The notes under the pieces: generated by a model
Seen by the model: only the letters and a program-made list of their open reading frames with translations
Databases searched by the model: none
What the model was told of the DNA's origin: nothing
Made by a program: the position numbers and the translations under genes
Assembly (NCBI GenBank): GCA_035690725.1
Contig: DASSKF010000182.1
Span: 1-11,152 of the forward strand
Direction of reading: 5' to 3'
Length of the DNA: 11,152 nt
Origin: DASSKF01 sp035690725
GTDB taxonomy: Bacteria > Actinomycetota > Actinomycetes > Actinomycetales > Dermatophilaceae
In this document: one piece after another, positions 1-6,784 of the stretch
Numbering within the stretch: the stretch's first letter is position 1
Layout of the letters: every line of letters starts with the position of its first letter

Positions 1-117
1 ACCAAGATCCGGCTCCTCACCAGGATCGCGTTCGGGTTCCACACCGCCGAGGCCCTCATCGCCCTGGCCATGCTCACCCTCGGCGGCCACCGACCCGTCC
101 TCCCGGGCCGAAACTGA
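1..117 (+). CDS. ISL3-family transposase, C-terminal fragment (runs in from outside the window)
   Basis: Frame 1 is open from the first base and ends in TGA at 115-117, giving 38 visible residues. These include IRLLTRIAFGFHTAEALIAL and a tail with GGHRPVLPGR. A K-I-R/K-x-L-x-R-x-A-F-G-F block followed by LIALAML and GGH-P-LPGR is the usual C-terminus of actinobacterial ISL3 (IS204/IS1001/IS1096/IS1165-type) DDE transposases, which cut and join DNA at the element ends. The catalytic residues lie upstream and are not visible, so whether the gene is intact cannot be judged. It converges on the sigma-factor gene, and the element probably ends about 23 bases after the stop codon. Confidence 0.75.
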   Translation, partial: TKIRLLTRIAFGFHTAEALIALAMLTLGGHRPVLPGRN

Positions 118-140
118 CCCACGGGTGTGTCAGGAGCGCC
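117..140. mobile_element. Putative right end of the ISL3-family element
   Basis: Read inward from 140 on the minus strand, the sequence starts GGCGCTCCTG and continues to GTGGGTCA next to the transposase stop. ISL3-family inverted repeats commonly begin GGCTCTTC or similar, so this is a plausible but diverged terminus. The following 8 bases (GGATATTC, 141-148) are AT-rich, as 8-bp ISL3 target duplications often are. The left end is outside the window, so neither the inverted repeat nor the duplication can be confirmed. Confidence 0.3.
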
Positions 141-199
141 GGATATTCGGCCGACTTCCCTCGCCGCCGCGGTTTCGTCAGATCGGAGCGAAATTCCTT

Positions 200-1453
200 T
201 CAGGGTCCCTTCAGGGCTGACAGCCGGGAGACGAGGTGCCGCTGCTCGGCATCGTTGCCGCACAGACGGATTGCCTGCTCGTATGCCGACCGCGCGCCAG
301 TCGGGTCCCCCGCCCGGGCGAGCAGCTCGGCACGCACCGCGGGCACCCGGTGGCTGCCCGGCATACGGTCCTCGAGGCCCTCGAGCATCGACAGTCCGGC
401 GCGCGGGCCGTCCGCCTCCGCGACGGCGACGGCACGGTTCAGGGTGACCACCGGCGAGGGCGCGAGCGCGTCCAGCTCCGCGTAGTGTCCGGCGATCCGG
501 TCCCAGCGGGTGTCCGCCGCGGTCGGCGCGGTCGCGTGCTCTGCCGCGACGAGTGCCTGCACGAGGTAGACACCCTCACGGCCGACCGGCGTCCGACCCA
601 CGTGGGGCGTGAGCACCGAGAGTGCCTCGGCGATCTCGTCGTGGTGCCAGCGCTCGCGGTCCTGGTCGGGCAGCAGCACCGGCATCCCGTCGGGGGCGGC
701 CCGCGCGTCCCGGCGCGAGTGCTGCAGCAGCATGAGGGCGAGCAGCAGGTCGAGCACCCGCTCGTCGGGCAACAGCTCCCGGAGGAGCCGGGTGAGCCGA
801 ATCGCCTCACCCGCGAGGCCGACTCGCACGACATCGGGCCCGGACCCGGGGGCGTAGCCGGCCGTGAAGGCGAGGTAGACCATCTCCGCCAGCAGCGCTG
901 ACCGGGCCGGCAGCTCGTCCGGGCGGGGCGCCCGGAACGGCGCACCGGACGACGCGAGCCGCCGCTTCGCCCGCGTCAGCCGGGCAGCCATGGTCGCCCT
1001 GCTGACGAGGAAGAGCCGCGCCACGTCCTCGGTCGGCACCCCGAGGACGAGACGCAGGGTCAGCGCACTGGCCGACTCGCGTGCCAGGGCGGGGTGCGCG
1101 CAGAGGAACACCAGCCGCAGCCGCTCGTCCTCCACCAGTCCTCCCGGGTCGGCCATCACCCGCGCCGCGTGCTGGCTCACCTCGGCGTCCACGGCGAGCA
1201 GCGGTTCCTTGCGTGCGGCCACGGCCTCGGCACGCAGCCGGTCCAGGACGCGTCGCCGCGCGGCGGTGAGCAGCCAGGCCGCCGGGTTGGCCGGTGTGCC
1301 GTCCCCCTGCCAGGTGCGCACCGCCGCCTCGAACGCCTCGGCCAGCCCGTCCTCGGCGAGGTCGAGCCGTCGGTACTGCGCGACCAGCAGGGCCAGCAGC
1401 CGGCCCCACTGGTCGCGCCAGACCTGTTCGAGCGCCGGTGCGCGCTGCTCCAT
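200..1453 (-). CDS. ECF42-type RNA polymerase sigma factor with DUF6596/TPR-like C-terminal extension
   Basis: This 417-aa protein directs RNA polymerase to its target promoters. Sigma region 2 spans about residues 10-78 (AAWLLTAARRRVLDRLRAE lies in it). Sigma region 4 spans about 107-168, with helix-turn-helix text LGVPTEDVARLFLVSRATMA. A long helical extension fills the rest: a DUF6596-like part around 185-285 with LLPDQDRERWH, then a TPR-like tail with NRAVAVAEADGP. This length and extension, with DGPF proteins next door, define the ECF42 group. The open frame extends a further 80 codons upstream, but that part is low-complexity Arg/Ser shadow of the neighbouring gene, so the ATG at 1453 is chosen. 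It starts 10 bp after the second DGPF gene. It is the last gene of the operon and has only a weak ribosome site. No anti-sigma gene is visible. ECF42 factors are thought to be controlled through their own extension. Confidence 0.9.
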   Translation of the reverse strand: MEQRAPALEQVWRDQWGRLLALLVAQYRRLDLAEDGLAEAFEAAVRTWQGDGTPANPAAWLLTAARRRVLDRLRAEAVAARKEPLLAVDAEVSQHAARVMADPGGLVEDERLRLVFLCAHPALARESASALTLRLVLGVPTEDVARLFLVSRATMAARLTRAKRRLASSGAPFRAPRPDELPARSALLAEMVYLAFTAGYAPGSGPDVVRVGLAGEAIRLTRLLRELLPDERVLDLLLALMLLQHSRRDARAAPDGMPVLLPDQDRERWHHDEIAEALSVLTPHVGRTPVGREGVYLVQALVAAEHATAPTAADTRWDRIAGHYAELDALAPSPVVTLNRAVAVAEADGPRAGLSMLEGLEDRMPGSHRVPAVRAELLARAGDPTGARSAYEQAIRLCGNDAEQRHLVSRLSALKGP

Positions 1454-1463
1454 CGGCCGCCGC

Positions 1464-1832
1464 TCAGCCGCCGACGTCGATCGCCGGACGCAGCTCGATC
1501 GTGTAGCCGCTCGGCAACAGCTGACAGAGCTCCACCGCGACGTCGAGGTCGTCGACGTCGATGAGGTAGAACCCGCCGAGCTGCTCGACCGTCTCGGCGA
1601 ACGGCCCCTCGGTGACCTCCCGCGCGCCGTCCCCGCCGGCGTGGTCTGCAGGTCGGAGCGTGGTTGCCGACTCGACACCCGCGAGCGCCTCACCGGCCAC
1701 CATCCGGCCCCGGCCTCGCACCGCCCGGTCGAACTCGGCGTGCTGCCGGAAGACCTCCTGCCGTTCAGCGTCGGTGGCGCGGTCCCACGCCGACGGGTCG
1801 TCCTCGGCCAGCAGGACGAGATAGCGCAGCAT
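1464..1832 (-). CDS. YCII-related / DGPF-domain protein (second copy, EGPF variant)
   Basis: This is a small 122-aa cytoplasmic protein. It has the YCII-related (PF03795) pattern of an N-terminal MLRYLVLLAEDD strand, a central helical part, and TEGPFAETVEQLGGFYLIDV near residues 74-93. The signature DGPF reads EGPF here. Its ATG overlaps the stop of the preceding DGPF gene as TGATG, which implies translational coupling, and GGGAG lies about 10 bases upstream. DGPF proteins are encoded with ECF42 sigma factors across actinobacteria. Their biochemical role is unsettled; a small-molecule enzyme or a sensor for the sigma factor has been considered. The pairing with the first copy (1832-2194) suggests a heterodimer, which is inference. 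Confidence 0.88.
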   Translation of the reverse strand: MLRYLVLLAEDDPSAWDRATDAERQEVFRQHAEFDRAVRGRGRMVAGEALAGVESATTLRPADHAGGDGAREVTEGPFAETVEQLGGFYLIDVDDLDVAVELCQLLPSGYTIELRPAIDVGG

Positions 1833-2194
1833 CAGGGACGCTCTCCCATGTCGACCGTGCGCCGCACCTCGAGCGGCCCCTCGAGCTCGGAGAGCCGGCC
1901 GCAGACCTGCAGCAGGTCCTCCGGGTCGTCCGTCTCGACGAGGTAGAAGCCGGTGATCTGCTCGGCGGCCTCGGCGAAGGGCCCGTCGGTGACGGTCACG
2001 TCGTCGAGGGACCCGCGCACGAGCCTGGTCTGGGCCGATGGCGTCAGCTCCGCGCCGCCGACGATCTTGTGCCCGCGCTCGGCGAGCAGGCGGGTGAAGT
2101 CGCCGTGCACGGCATACCCGTTCTTCTTGTCCTCGGGGCCGGCGGAGGCCCAGCGCTCCTCGCCGCTCGGGATCAGGATCGCGTAGGTGCTCAT
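1832..2194 (-). CDS. YCII-related / DGPF-domain protein (first copy)
   Basis: This 120-aa protein begins MSTYAILIPSGEERWASAGP and carries the canonical TDGPFAEAAEQITGFYLVE block at about residues 74-95, which gives the DGPF family its name. The start is set by AGGAG at 2205-2201, six bases before the ATG. An in-frame upstream ATG at 2239 would add 15 residues and falls about where transcription from the upstream promoter should start, so a longer leaderless form is possible. It is the first gene of the DGPF-DGPF-sigma operon. Its molecular function is unknown; the family is a dimeric ferredoxin-like fold. It differs clearly from the second copy in sequence, so this is an old duplication rather than a recent one. 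Confidence 0.9.
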   Translation of the reverse strand: MSTYAILIPSGEERWASAGPEDKKNGYAVHGDFTRLLAERGHKIVGGAELTPSAQTRLVRGSLDDVTVTDGPFAEAAEQITGFYLVETDDPEDLLQVCGRLSELEGPLEVRRTVDMGERP

Positions 2195-2200
2195 CAGGTG

Positions 2201-2205
2201 CTCCT
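2201..2205 (-). promoter_or_regulatory. Ribosome binding site of the first DGPF gene
   Basis: AGGAG (minus strand) sits six bases before the ATG at 2194. It favours that start over the in-frame ATG at 2239. Confidence 0.7.
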
Positions 2206-2213
2206 CTGCTCGG

Positions 2214-2234
2214 GAGCCGCCCCCGTGGCGGCTC
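2214..2234 (-). promoter_or_regulatory. Perfect hairpin at the 5' end of the DGPF-sigma transcript
   Basis: An 8-bp perfect inverted repeat, GAGCCGCC and GGCGGCTC, encloses a 5-base loop. It lies between the predicted transcription start (about 2239) and the ribosome site at 2205-2201. It could stabilise the 5' end or modulate initiation. There is no T-run after it, so it does not look like a terminator. Confidence 0.5.
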
Positions 2235-2245
2235 GTCATGGTGGT

Positions 2246-2272
2246 GACGCCCGGGCAGCCGGGGAATCGACA
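2246..2272 (-). promoter_or_regulatory. ECF42-type promoter of the DGPF-DGPF-sigma operon
   Basis: On the minus strand, TGTCGA (2272-2267) is followed after 17 bases by CGTC (2249-2246). From memory, the promoter motif proposed for ECF42 sigma factors is TGTCGA at -35 and CGA/TC-like (e.g. CGTC) at -10. The match upstream of an operon that ends in an ECF42 gene implies autoregulation. The expected start of transcription is near 2239. Confidence 0.7.
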
Positions 2273-2289
2273 GCGCACCCACAATCCGT

Positions 2290-2356
2290 CCGGACACGCG
2301 TTGCGAGAGCTCTCTCGGACGTTTCCGGTGAGTGCGCTCGCGCAAGCCGTGTCCGG
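2290..2356. repeat. Imperfect 21-bp inverted repeat between the two minus-strand operons
   Basis: Arms 2290-2310 and 2336-2356 pair at 18 of 21 positions. The outer 9 bp (CCGGACACG against CGTGTCCGG) are perfect, and the spacer is 25 bases. It lies just after the DUF6912 stop (2373) and just before the ECF42-type promoter. It may be a terminator-like hairpin for the upstream operon or an operator for the downstream one. The lack of a T-run argues against a classical intrinsic terminator. Confidence 0.5.
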
Positions 2357-2372
2357 TCGGGGGGTGGGGGGC

Positions 2373-2906
2373 TCATCCCCGGGTCACCAGGTCCACGAGG
2401 GTGGGCAGCTCGGTCACGTCGTACCAGGACAGCTCGCGCTCCTCGATCTCCTGCACGGTGTCGCTGTCGGCCCCGGAGACAGCGGCCCCGGAGACAGCGG
2501 CCCCGGAGACAGCGGCCTCGGAGTCGGGGACCTCCGCAATACCGTCGCCGAGGTGGAACGACGCCACCCGGGCGAGCCGCACCGGCGCGCTCACCGTCAC
2601 CGAGCAGGCCAGCCGGCCGGCGGGAAGCTTCGCGGCTGGCATGTCCACGCCGTCGACGTCCTCGGGCTCCACGTCGGCCGCGGCGACCACCACCGGCTCA
2701 CCGGCCTCGGCCGCCGCCGACACCGCGCCCTGGGCCGCCTGCTGCAGGGCGAGGTACTCCAGCTCCTCCTCCTCGGCTCCCTTCTGCGACTGCTCGAGCG
2801 CCCGGGTCACGGCGCAGGCCGGCCGGGGACCGGGCAGCGACCGCTCGCGCTGCAGCGTCGTCAGGTCGGCTCCCGTGACGGGCAGGTAGACGCGGGTGCG
2901 GGGCAT
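2373..2906 (-). CDS. DUF6912 family protein
   Basis: This 177-aa protein opens with MPRTRVYLPVTGADLTTLQR and contains EEEELEYLALQQAAQGAVSA around residues 45-64 and ELSWYDVTELPTL near the end. These are the hallmark blocks of the actinobacterial DUF6912 family, whose function is unknown. No signal peptide or membrane segment is visible. Residues about 131-146 are an in-frame pentapeptide repeat (AAVSG three times) encoded by a 15-bp DNA tandem repeat. It sits in a hydrophilic part and is probably tolerated as a length-variable linker. The ATG overlaps the stop of the patatin gene as TGATG, and GAGGAGGAG lies a few bases upstream, inside the patatin coding sequence. It is the last gene of the five-gene minus-strand operon. 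Confidence 0.85.
   Translation of the reverse strand: MPRTRVYLPVTGADLTTLQRERSLPGPRPACAVTRALEQSQKGAEEEELEYLALQQAAQGAVSAAAEAGEPVVVAAADVEPEDVDGVDMPAAKLPAGRLACSVTVSAPVRLARVASFHLGDGIAEVPDSEAAVSGAAVSGAAVSGADSDTVQEIEERELSWYDVTELPTLVDLVTRG
2471..2515. repeat. 15-bp tandem repeat, three perfect copies, inside the DUF6912 gene
   Basis: The unit CCCCGGAGACAGCGG occurs three times without mismatch and is followed by a partial fourth (CCTCGGAG). The unit length is a multiple of three, so copy-number change would add or remove five residues without shifting the frame. Confidence 0.95.
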
Positions 2907-3892
2907 CAGGACTCCTCCTCGAACGGTGCGGCCGCGGGGAGCGGCGCGGGGTCGTGCAGGGCCTCGGCGGACGTGACGATCGAGGTCTCGATGACCGCCG
3001 AGCGGCGGGCGACGTCCATCAGGTTCGCACCCATCGCCTCGAGGTCGCGTCGGCCGGGGCCGAGCACCGTCACCTGGGTCCCCTCGGCGTGGACCCCGGC
3101 CACCTCGCGCAGGCACCGACCGGTGACGTGGTTGCGCCAGCGGCGCTCCATCTTGGTGGCGAACCGGTGCGGGGAGTCCAGGTCGAAGCTCACCGAGGGT
3201 GCCAGCACGAACAGCTCGTCGAGACCCCGGCCGGCCATGAGGTCCACGCTGGTCGAGGACCACGCCCCTCCGTCGATGTAGCGCCGGTCCCCGATCCGGA
3301 TCGGCTCGTACCACCCCGGGATCGCGCACGAGGCCATCACCGCCCGGCACAGGTCGGCCTCCGGCGCACCCTCCCGCCCGAAGGTCACCCGCCGGCCGGT
3401 GTCGTAGTCCATCGCCACGACGGCCACGCCGTCCCGGTCGACCCACCCGTGCGGGACGCAGTGACCGACCAGCGCGCCGATCCCGTCGAGGCGACCCCGG
3501 CCCTCGGGCAGCAGTGCCGACACCACCACGGTGGGCGGCAGCGCCCGCAGGTAGCGAACGCCCTGCGACAGCAACGCCTTCGAGCCGATCCCGTGCTTCG
3601 GGCGGCCCGGTCGGGAGCCGCCGGTCGCGTCGCCGTAGTCGAAGAAGAACCCTTCCAGCGGCCCGGGCCCGAGGGGCTCGTCGCGCTGGTGCCGCAGCAG
3701 GTCGTCCACGCTGACGCCGGCACCGAGCAGCGCGACGAGGATCGAGCCGGCGGAGGTGCCGACGTACTCGTCGAAGTCCCGGGCGTCCAGGTCGTACTCG
3801 CGCTCGAGCGCCCGCAGCGCCCCCACCGTCCAGGCCGCGCCGAGGACTCCCCCACCACCGAGCACCAGCCCCCGTCGTGGTCTCCCGCTCAT
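2906..3892 (-). CDS. Patatin-like phospholipase / lipid acyl hydrolase
   Basis: This 328-aa protein is a predicted serine acyl hydrolase with the Ser-Asp dyad of the patatin family. The glycine-rich oxyanion motif LGGGGVLGAAW is at residues 11-21, the nucleophile elbow GTSAG at 45-49 (Ser47), and the catalytic DGG at 207-209 (Asp207). No signal peptide or membrane helix is evident, so it is probably cytoplasmic or membrane-peripheral. Substrates would be phospholipids or neutral-lipid acyl chains. The start is the ATG at 3892, which overlaps the stop of the WS/DGAT gene as ATGA and precedes the family motif by the usual short distance; an upstream in-frame extension of 24 residues is Arg/Ala shadow. 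Its place directly after an acyltransferase suggests turnover of stored triacylglycerol or wax ester, which is inference. Confidence 0.92.
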   Translation of the reverse strand: MSGRPRRGLVLGGGGVLGAAWTVGALRALEREYDLDARDFDEYVGTSAGSILVALLGAGVSVDDLLRHQRDEPLGPGPLEGFFFDYGDATGGSRPGRPKHGIGSKALLSQGVRYLRALPPTVVVSALLPEGRGRLDGIGALVGHCVPHGWVDRDGVAVVAMDYDTGRRVTFGREGAPEADLCRAVMASCAIPGWYEPIRIGDRRYIDGGAWSSTSVDLMAGRGLDELFVLAPSVSFDLDSPHRFATKMERRWRNHVTGRCLREVAGVHAEGTQVTVLGPGRRDLEAMGANLMDVARRSAVIETSIVTSAEALHDPAPLPAAAPFEEES

Positions 3893-5340
3893 CGACGCGT
3901 CTCCCGGCGCGACTCCTGGCGCGGCGGCTGGTCGACGAGCTCGGCGAGCGCGTCCACCAGGCACTGCGCGAGCACGTGGATGTCCGACATGGCCTCCCGG
4001 TCCCCGTTGAGCCCGTAGTAGACCGACCCGAGGTAGGACGTGAGCCCGATCGACAGCGCCTGCCCCCGGGCGAGGGGCATCACCGGGTACGTCGCGAGCA
4101 GGAGCGCGTCACCGGCATACATCTCCTGCTGGGGGCCGGGCACGTTGGTGATCACGACGTTGAACAGGCGGCGCGACATGGCACTGCCCAGCCGGGCACC
4201 GAGCGAGTGCAGGGTCGGCGGGGCGAAGCCGGCGATCCCGGCGATGGTCTCCGCGCCGAGGGCCTGTCCGCCCTCCATCTGCTGGCGCATCGAGAACGCG
4301 ATCTGGTGCAGCCGCATCGCCGGGTTTGGTTCTCCCACGGGCAGGTCCACGAAGCAGGCGGTCACCCTGCTGCCGAGGCGGCCGGCCGTGCGGTCCTCGT
4401 CGTAGACGCTGACCGGCACCATCGCCCGGACGGTCGTCCCGCCGCTGACCGACTCGCCGCGGGTGAGCAGGAAGTTGCGCAGGGCACCGGTGACGGTGGC
4501 GAGCACGACGTCGTTGACGGAGACGTCGTCGCTGAAGGTGCCCCGCGCCAGGCGGCTCCGCGCGACGCGGTAGTCCTCGAGGTCGGTCGCCACCATCGCG
4601 AACCGGCGGGCCTCCCCCACGTCGGCGTTGAGCGGGCTGGGCGGCGCCGGGCGGGCGGCGGTCCGGAACACCGCCTCGGCGACCCCGCCCGCGGCGCCGA
4701 CGGCCCGGCCGAGGATGCCGCGCACGTCCGCGAGGCCGCCCCGCAGGTTCTCGACCACCTGGTTCGGCCGGCGCACCGCGTCCACGAGGGCCCCGCTGAG
4801 CAGCTCGAGGTCGCTGGGCTCGCGCACCGGGTGGACGGGCCGCACTGCGTGCTCGACCTCGTCGACCGGCTCGTCGTCGACGACGATCTGCCCGATGTCG
4901 ACGGCGTTGACCCCGTCGACGAGCGCCTGGTGCGTCTTCGTCACGAGCGCCAGCCGGCCCCCGCTCAGCCCCTCGACGAGGTAGACCTCCCACAGCGGCC
5001 GGGTCCGGTCCAGCGGCCGGGCCTGCACCCGCGCCACGAACTCCTCGAGCTGCTCGTCGCTGCCCGGCCGCGGCAGGGCGGACCGCCGCACGTGGTAGCT
5101 GACGTCGAAGTCCTCGTCGTCGACCCACACCGGGTTGGCCACGTGCCCGGGCAGCTCCCGCACCCGCTGCCGGTAGCGCGGGACGTACGCGATCCGGTCG
5201 GACACCAGCCGCACCAGCCGGTCGTGGTCGAAGCCCTCCTCGGGCGGCTCGAACACCATGACCGAGCCCACGTGCATGGCCGTGGCCGGCTCCTCCAGGT
5301 AGAGGAACGACGCGTCCAGCGAGGTCAGGCGGTCAGGCAC
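3889..5340 (-). CDS. Wax ester synthase / acyl-CoA:diacylglycerol acyltransferase (WS/DGAT) family protein
   Basis: This 483-aa protein has the normal family length. Visible motifs are LDASFLYLE at the N-terminus (8-16), RPLWEVYLVEGL around 114-125 (the PLW motif), SVNDVVLATVTGALR around 274-288 (the ND motif) and ITNVPGP around 397-403. The family esterifies acyl-CoA to diacylglycerol or fatty alcohol, making storage lipid at the inner face of the membrane. The active-site motif HHxxxDG reads HQALVDG (137-143), so the second histidine is Gln138; activity may therefore differ. A GTG at 5340 is used; it overlaps the end of the ATPase gene by 8 bp and has no strong ribosome site, consistent with coupling. 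From memory, the M. tuberculosis homologue tgs3 (Rv3234c) also lies next to Rv3235 near secA1. Confidence 0.92.
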   Translation of the reverse strand: MPDRLTSLDASFLYLEEPATAMHVGSVMVFEPPEEGFDHDRLVRLVSDRIAYVPRYRQRVRELPGHVANPVWVDDEDFDVSYHVRRSALPRPGSDEQLEEFVARVQARPLDRTRPLWEVYLVEGLSGGRLALVTKTHQALVDGVNAVDIGQIVVDDEPVDEVEHAVRPVHPVREPSDLELLSGALVDAVRRPNQVVENLRGGLADVRGILGRAVGAAGGVAEAVFRTAARPAPPSPLNADVGEARRFAMVATDLEDYRVARSRLARGTFSDDVSVNDVVLATVTGALRNFLLTRGESVSGGTTVRAMVPVSVYDEDRTAGRLGSRVTACFVDLPVGEPNPAMRLHQIAFSMRQQMEGGQALGAETIAGIAGFAPPTLHSLGARLGSAMSRRLFNVVITNVPGPQQEMYAGDALLLATYPVMPLARGQALSIGLTSYLGSVYYGLNGDREAMSDIHVLAQCLVDALAELVDQPPRQESRRETRR

Positions 5341-6784
5341 GGGCCCATCGTGTCAGACCGCGTCGCGACCGGCGCCGGGTCGCCGGGCCGTCCTCCCCCG
5401 CGAGGTCGGCGGCCAGCGCGGCGAGCGCCTTGGCGGCCGCGGAGCCCGGCGCGTGCTCGGCCAGCGCCCGCCCCCGCAGCATCGCCGCGTCCAGGACGGC
5501 CCGGTCGTCGGGCACCAGCCACGGATCCGGTATGCCGGCAAAGCGGCCGAGTGCCTCCCGCACCTGGTGCTCGGGCCGGCTGCCGACCGCCGCGGCCCGC
5601 ACCTTCGTGACGACGACCCGGGGCTGCGGCGACACCGTCGGGACCTCACCGAGCTCCTGCAGCCCGCGGACGAGGCGCTGCAGGCCGACCGGGTCGGCCG
5701 AGCCCACCGCGACGACCTCGTCGGCGGCCTCGAGGGCGACGAGGGTGGTGGCGTTGCGGCGCGGGGCGCGGGTGTCGTAGCTGAGCTCCTCGTCGTCCTC
5801 CAGGCTGAAGCCGCAGTCGACCACGACGAACCGGGCCAGCTGCCGGGCCAGGTCGAGCACGTGCTCGACGGCGGGCTGGCGCAGCTCCGGCCAGCGCTCC
5901 GGCTTCGGCAGGCCGGTGAGCACTCGCAGCCCGGGCATCGCCTCGGGGGCGAGCCGGGCCAGTGCCGGCAGGTCGAGGGTGCCCTGCTCGGAGGCGCGGG
6001 CGGCCGCGGCGAGGCCCGGGGCCTCGTCGAGCAGGGACAGGCTCTGGGCCACCGAGGCGCCGTAGGTGTCGGCGTCGACCAGCAGCGCGGAGCCGGTCGT
6101 GCGCGCGAGCTCGACCGCGAGGTTGACCGCCACCGTGGTCCGGCCCGGGGCGCCGGCCGGCCCCCACACGGCGACCAGGGCACGGGACGCCTCGGCGTCG
6201 TCGTCACCGGCCGTGGTCTCGGCCGGGGCGGCGGGCACCGGGAGGTCCTCCGCGCTGCCCGGCTCGTCCTCAGGACCGGCCGCCGACGCGTCGCCGGGGC
6301 CGTCGAGGTCGGGGTCGCCGGGGTCGTCGCGACCGTCGAGGTGGGCGAGCGGCCGGATCCGGCTGCGGGGAGCGCCGGCCGCGGGCGACTCGCTGCCACC
6401 GTGCCCGGGCCGGCGTCCCACCACCGGCGAGGGCCGCTCGGCCCGCTCCGCCGCCGTGCCCGCGTCCTCGGCGGAGGCGTCCGCCGCCACGACCGTGGTG
6501 AGGCCGAGCTGGCGCAGCCGGCGCTCCTGCTCCTCGTCGCCCGGGCCGTGGACCCCGACGACCGCGAGGCCGGCCCCGGCCAGGTCCCCGAGCGCGGTCC
6601 GGTCCAGCCCGCGCAGGTCCCCGGTCACCACGGCAACGTCCCCGACACCCGCGGCGGCGACGGCCAGCAGGTCGGCAAGGTCGACGCACCGCCGCACCAC
6701 CCGGCACCCGGGCGCCTGCCCGAAGGACGTCGCGACGCGCCCGTCCAGGGCCGGGCTGGCGGCCAGCAGCAGGTCGAGGCTCAC
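5333..6784 (-). CDS. CpaE/TadZ-like MinD/ParA-family ATPase
   Basis: This 483-aa protein has three parts. An N-terminal receiver-like Rossmann domain (about 1-105) is followed by a Pro/Asp/Glu-rich linker (about 110-200) and a deviant-Walker P-loop domain (about 202-470). The P-loop reads GPAGAPGRTT (208-217), Walker A' is LLVDADTYG (234-242), and Walker B is FVVVDCG (319-325). CpaE/TadZ proteins position the Flp/Tad secretion machinery at a cell pole. The upstream SAF protein is also of Flp-pilus type, supporting this. The P-loop carries Arg215 where Lys is expected and lacks the second signature lysine. The GTG start overlaps the SAF stop as GTGA. No TadA ATPase, TadB/TadC or pilin is visible nearby, so a separate role is possible. 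The last residues are strongly basic. Confidence 0.8.
   Translation of the reverse strand: MSLDLLLAASPALDGRVATSFGQAPGCRVVRRCVDLADLLAVAAAGVGDVAVVTGDLRGLDRTALGDLAGAGLAVVGVHGPGDEEQERRLRQLGLTTVVAADASAEDAGTAAERAERPSPVVGRRPGHGGSESPAAGAPRSRIRPLAHLDGRDDPGDPDLDGPGDASAAGPEDEPGSAEDLPVPAAPAETTAGDDDAEASRALVAVWGPAGAPGRTTVAVNLAVELARTTGSALLVDADTYGASVAQSLSLLDEAPGLAAAARASEQGTLDLPALARLAPEAMPGLRVLTGLPKPERWPELRQPAVEHVLDLARQLARFVVVDCGFSLEDDEELSYDTRAPRRNATTLVALEAADEVVAVGSADPVGLQRLVRGLQELGEVPTVSPQPRVVVTKVRAAAVGSRPEHQVREALGRFAGIPDPWLVPDDRAVLDAAMLRGRALAEHAPGSAAAKALAALAADLAGEDGPATRRRSRRGLTRWARA

Noticed and set aside
118..199. Intrinsic terminator between the transposase and sigma gene
   Set aside because: Only a 5-bp TTTCG/CGAAA pairing was found, with no T-run.
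1454..1693. 80-codon N-terminal extension of the sigma factor
   Set aside because: It is Ser/Arg low-complexity text that overlaps the second DGPF gene in another frame. The family start fits the ATG at 1453.
2471..2515. Short CRISPR-like array
   Set aside because: The copies are contiguous without spacers and lie within a coding frame; this is a minisatellite.
3877..5610. Long plus-strand open frame (577 codons) opposite the WS/DGAT gene
   Set aside because: High GC keeps antisense frames open. Its translation is Arg/His/Gly-rich with no family motif, while the minus strand encodes a clear acyltransferase.
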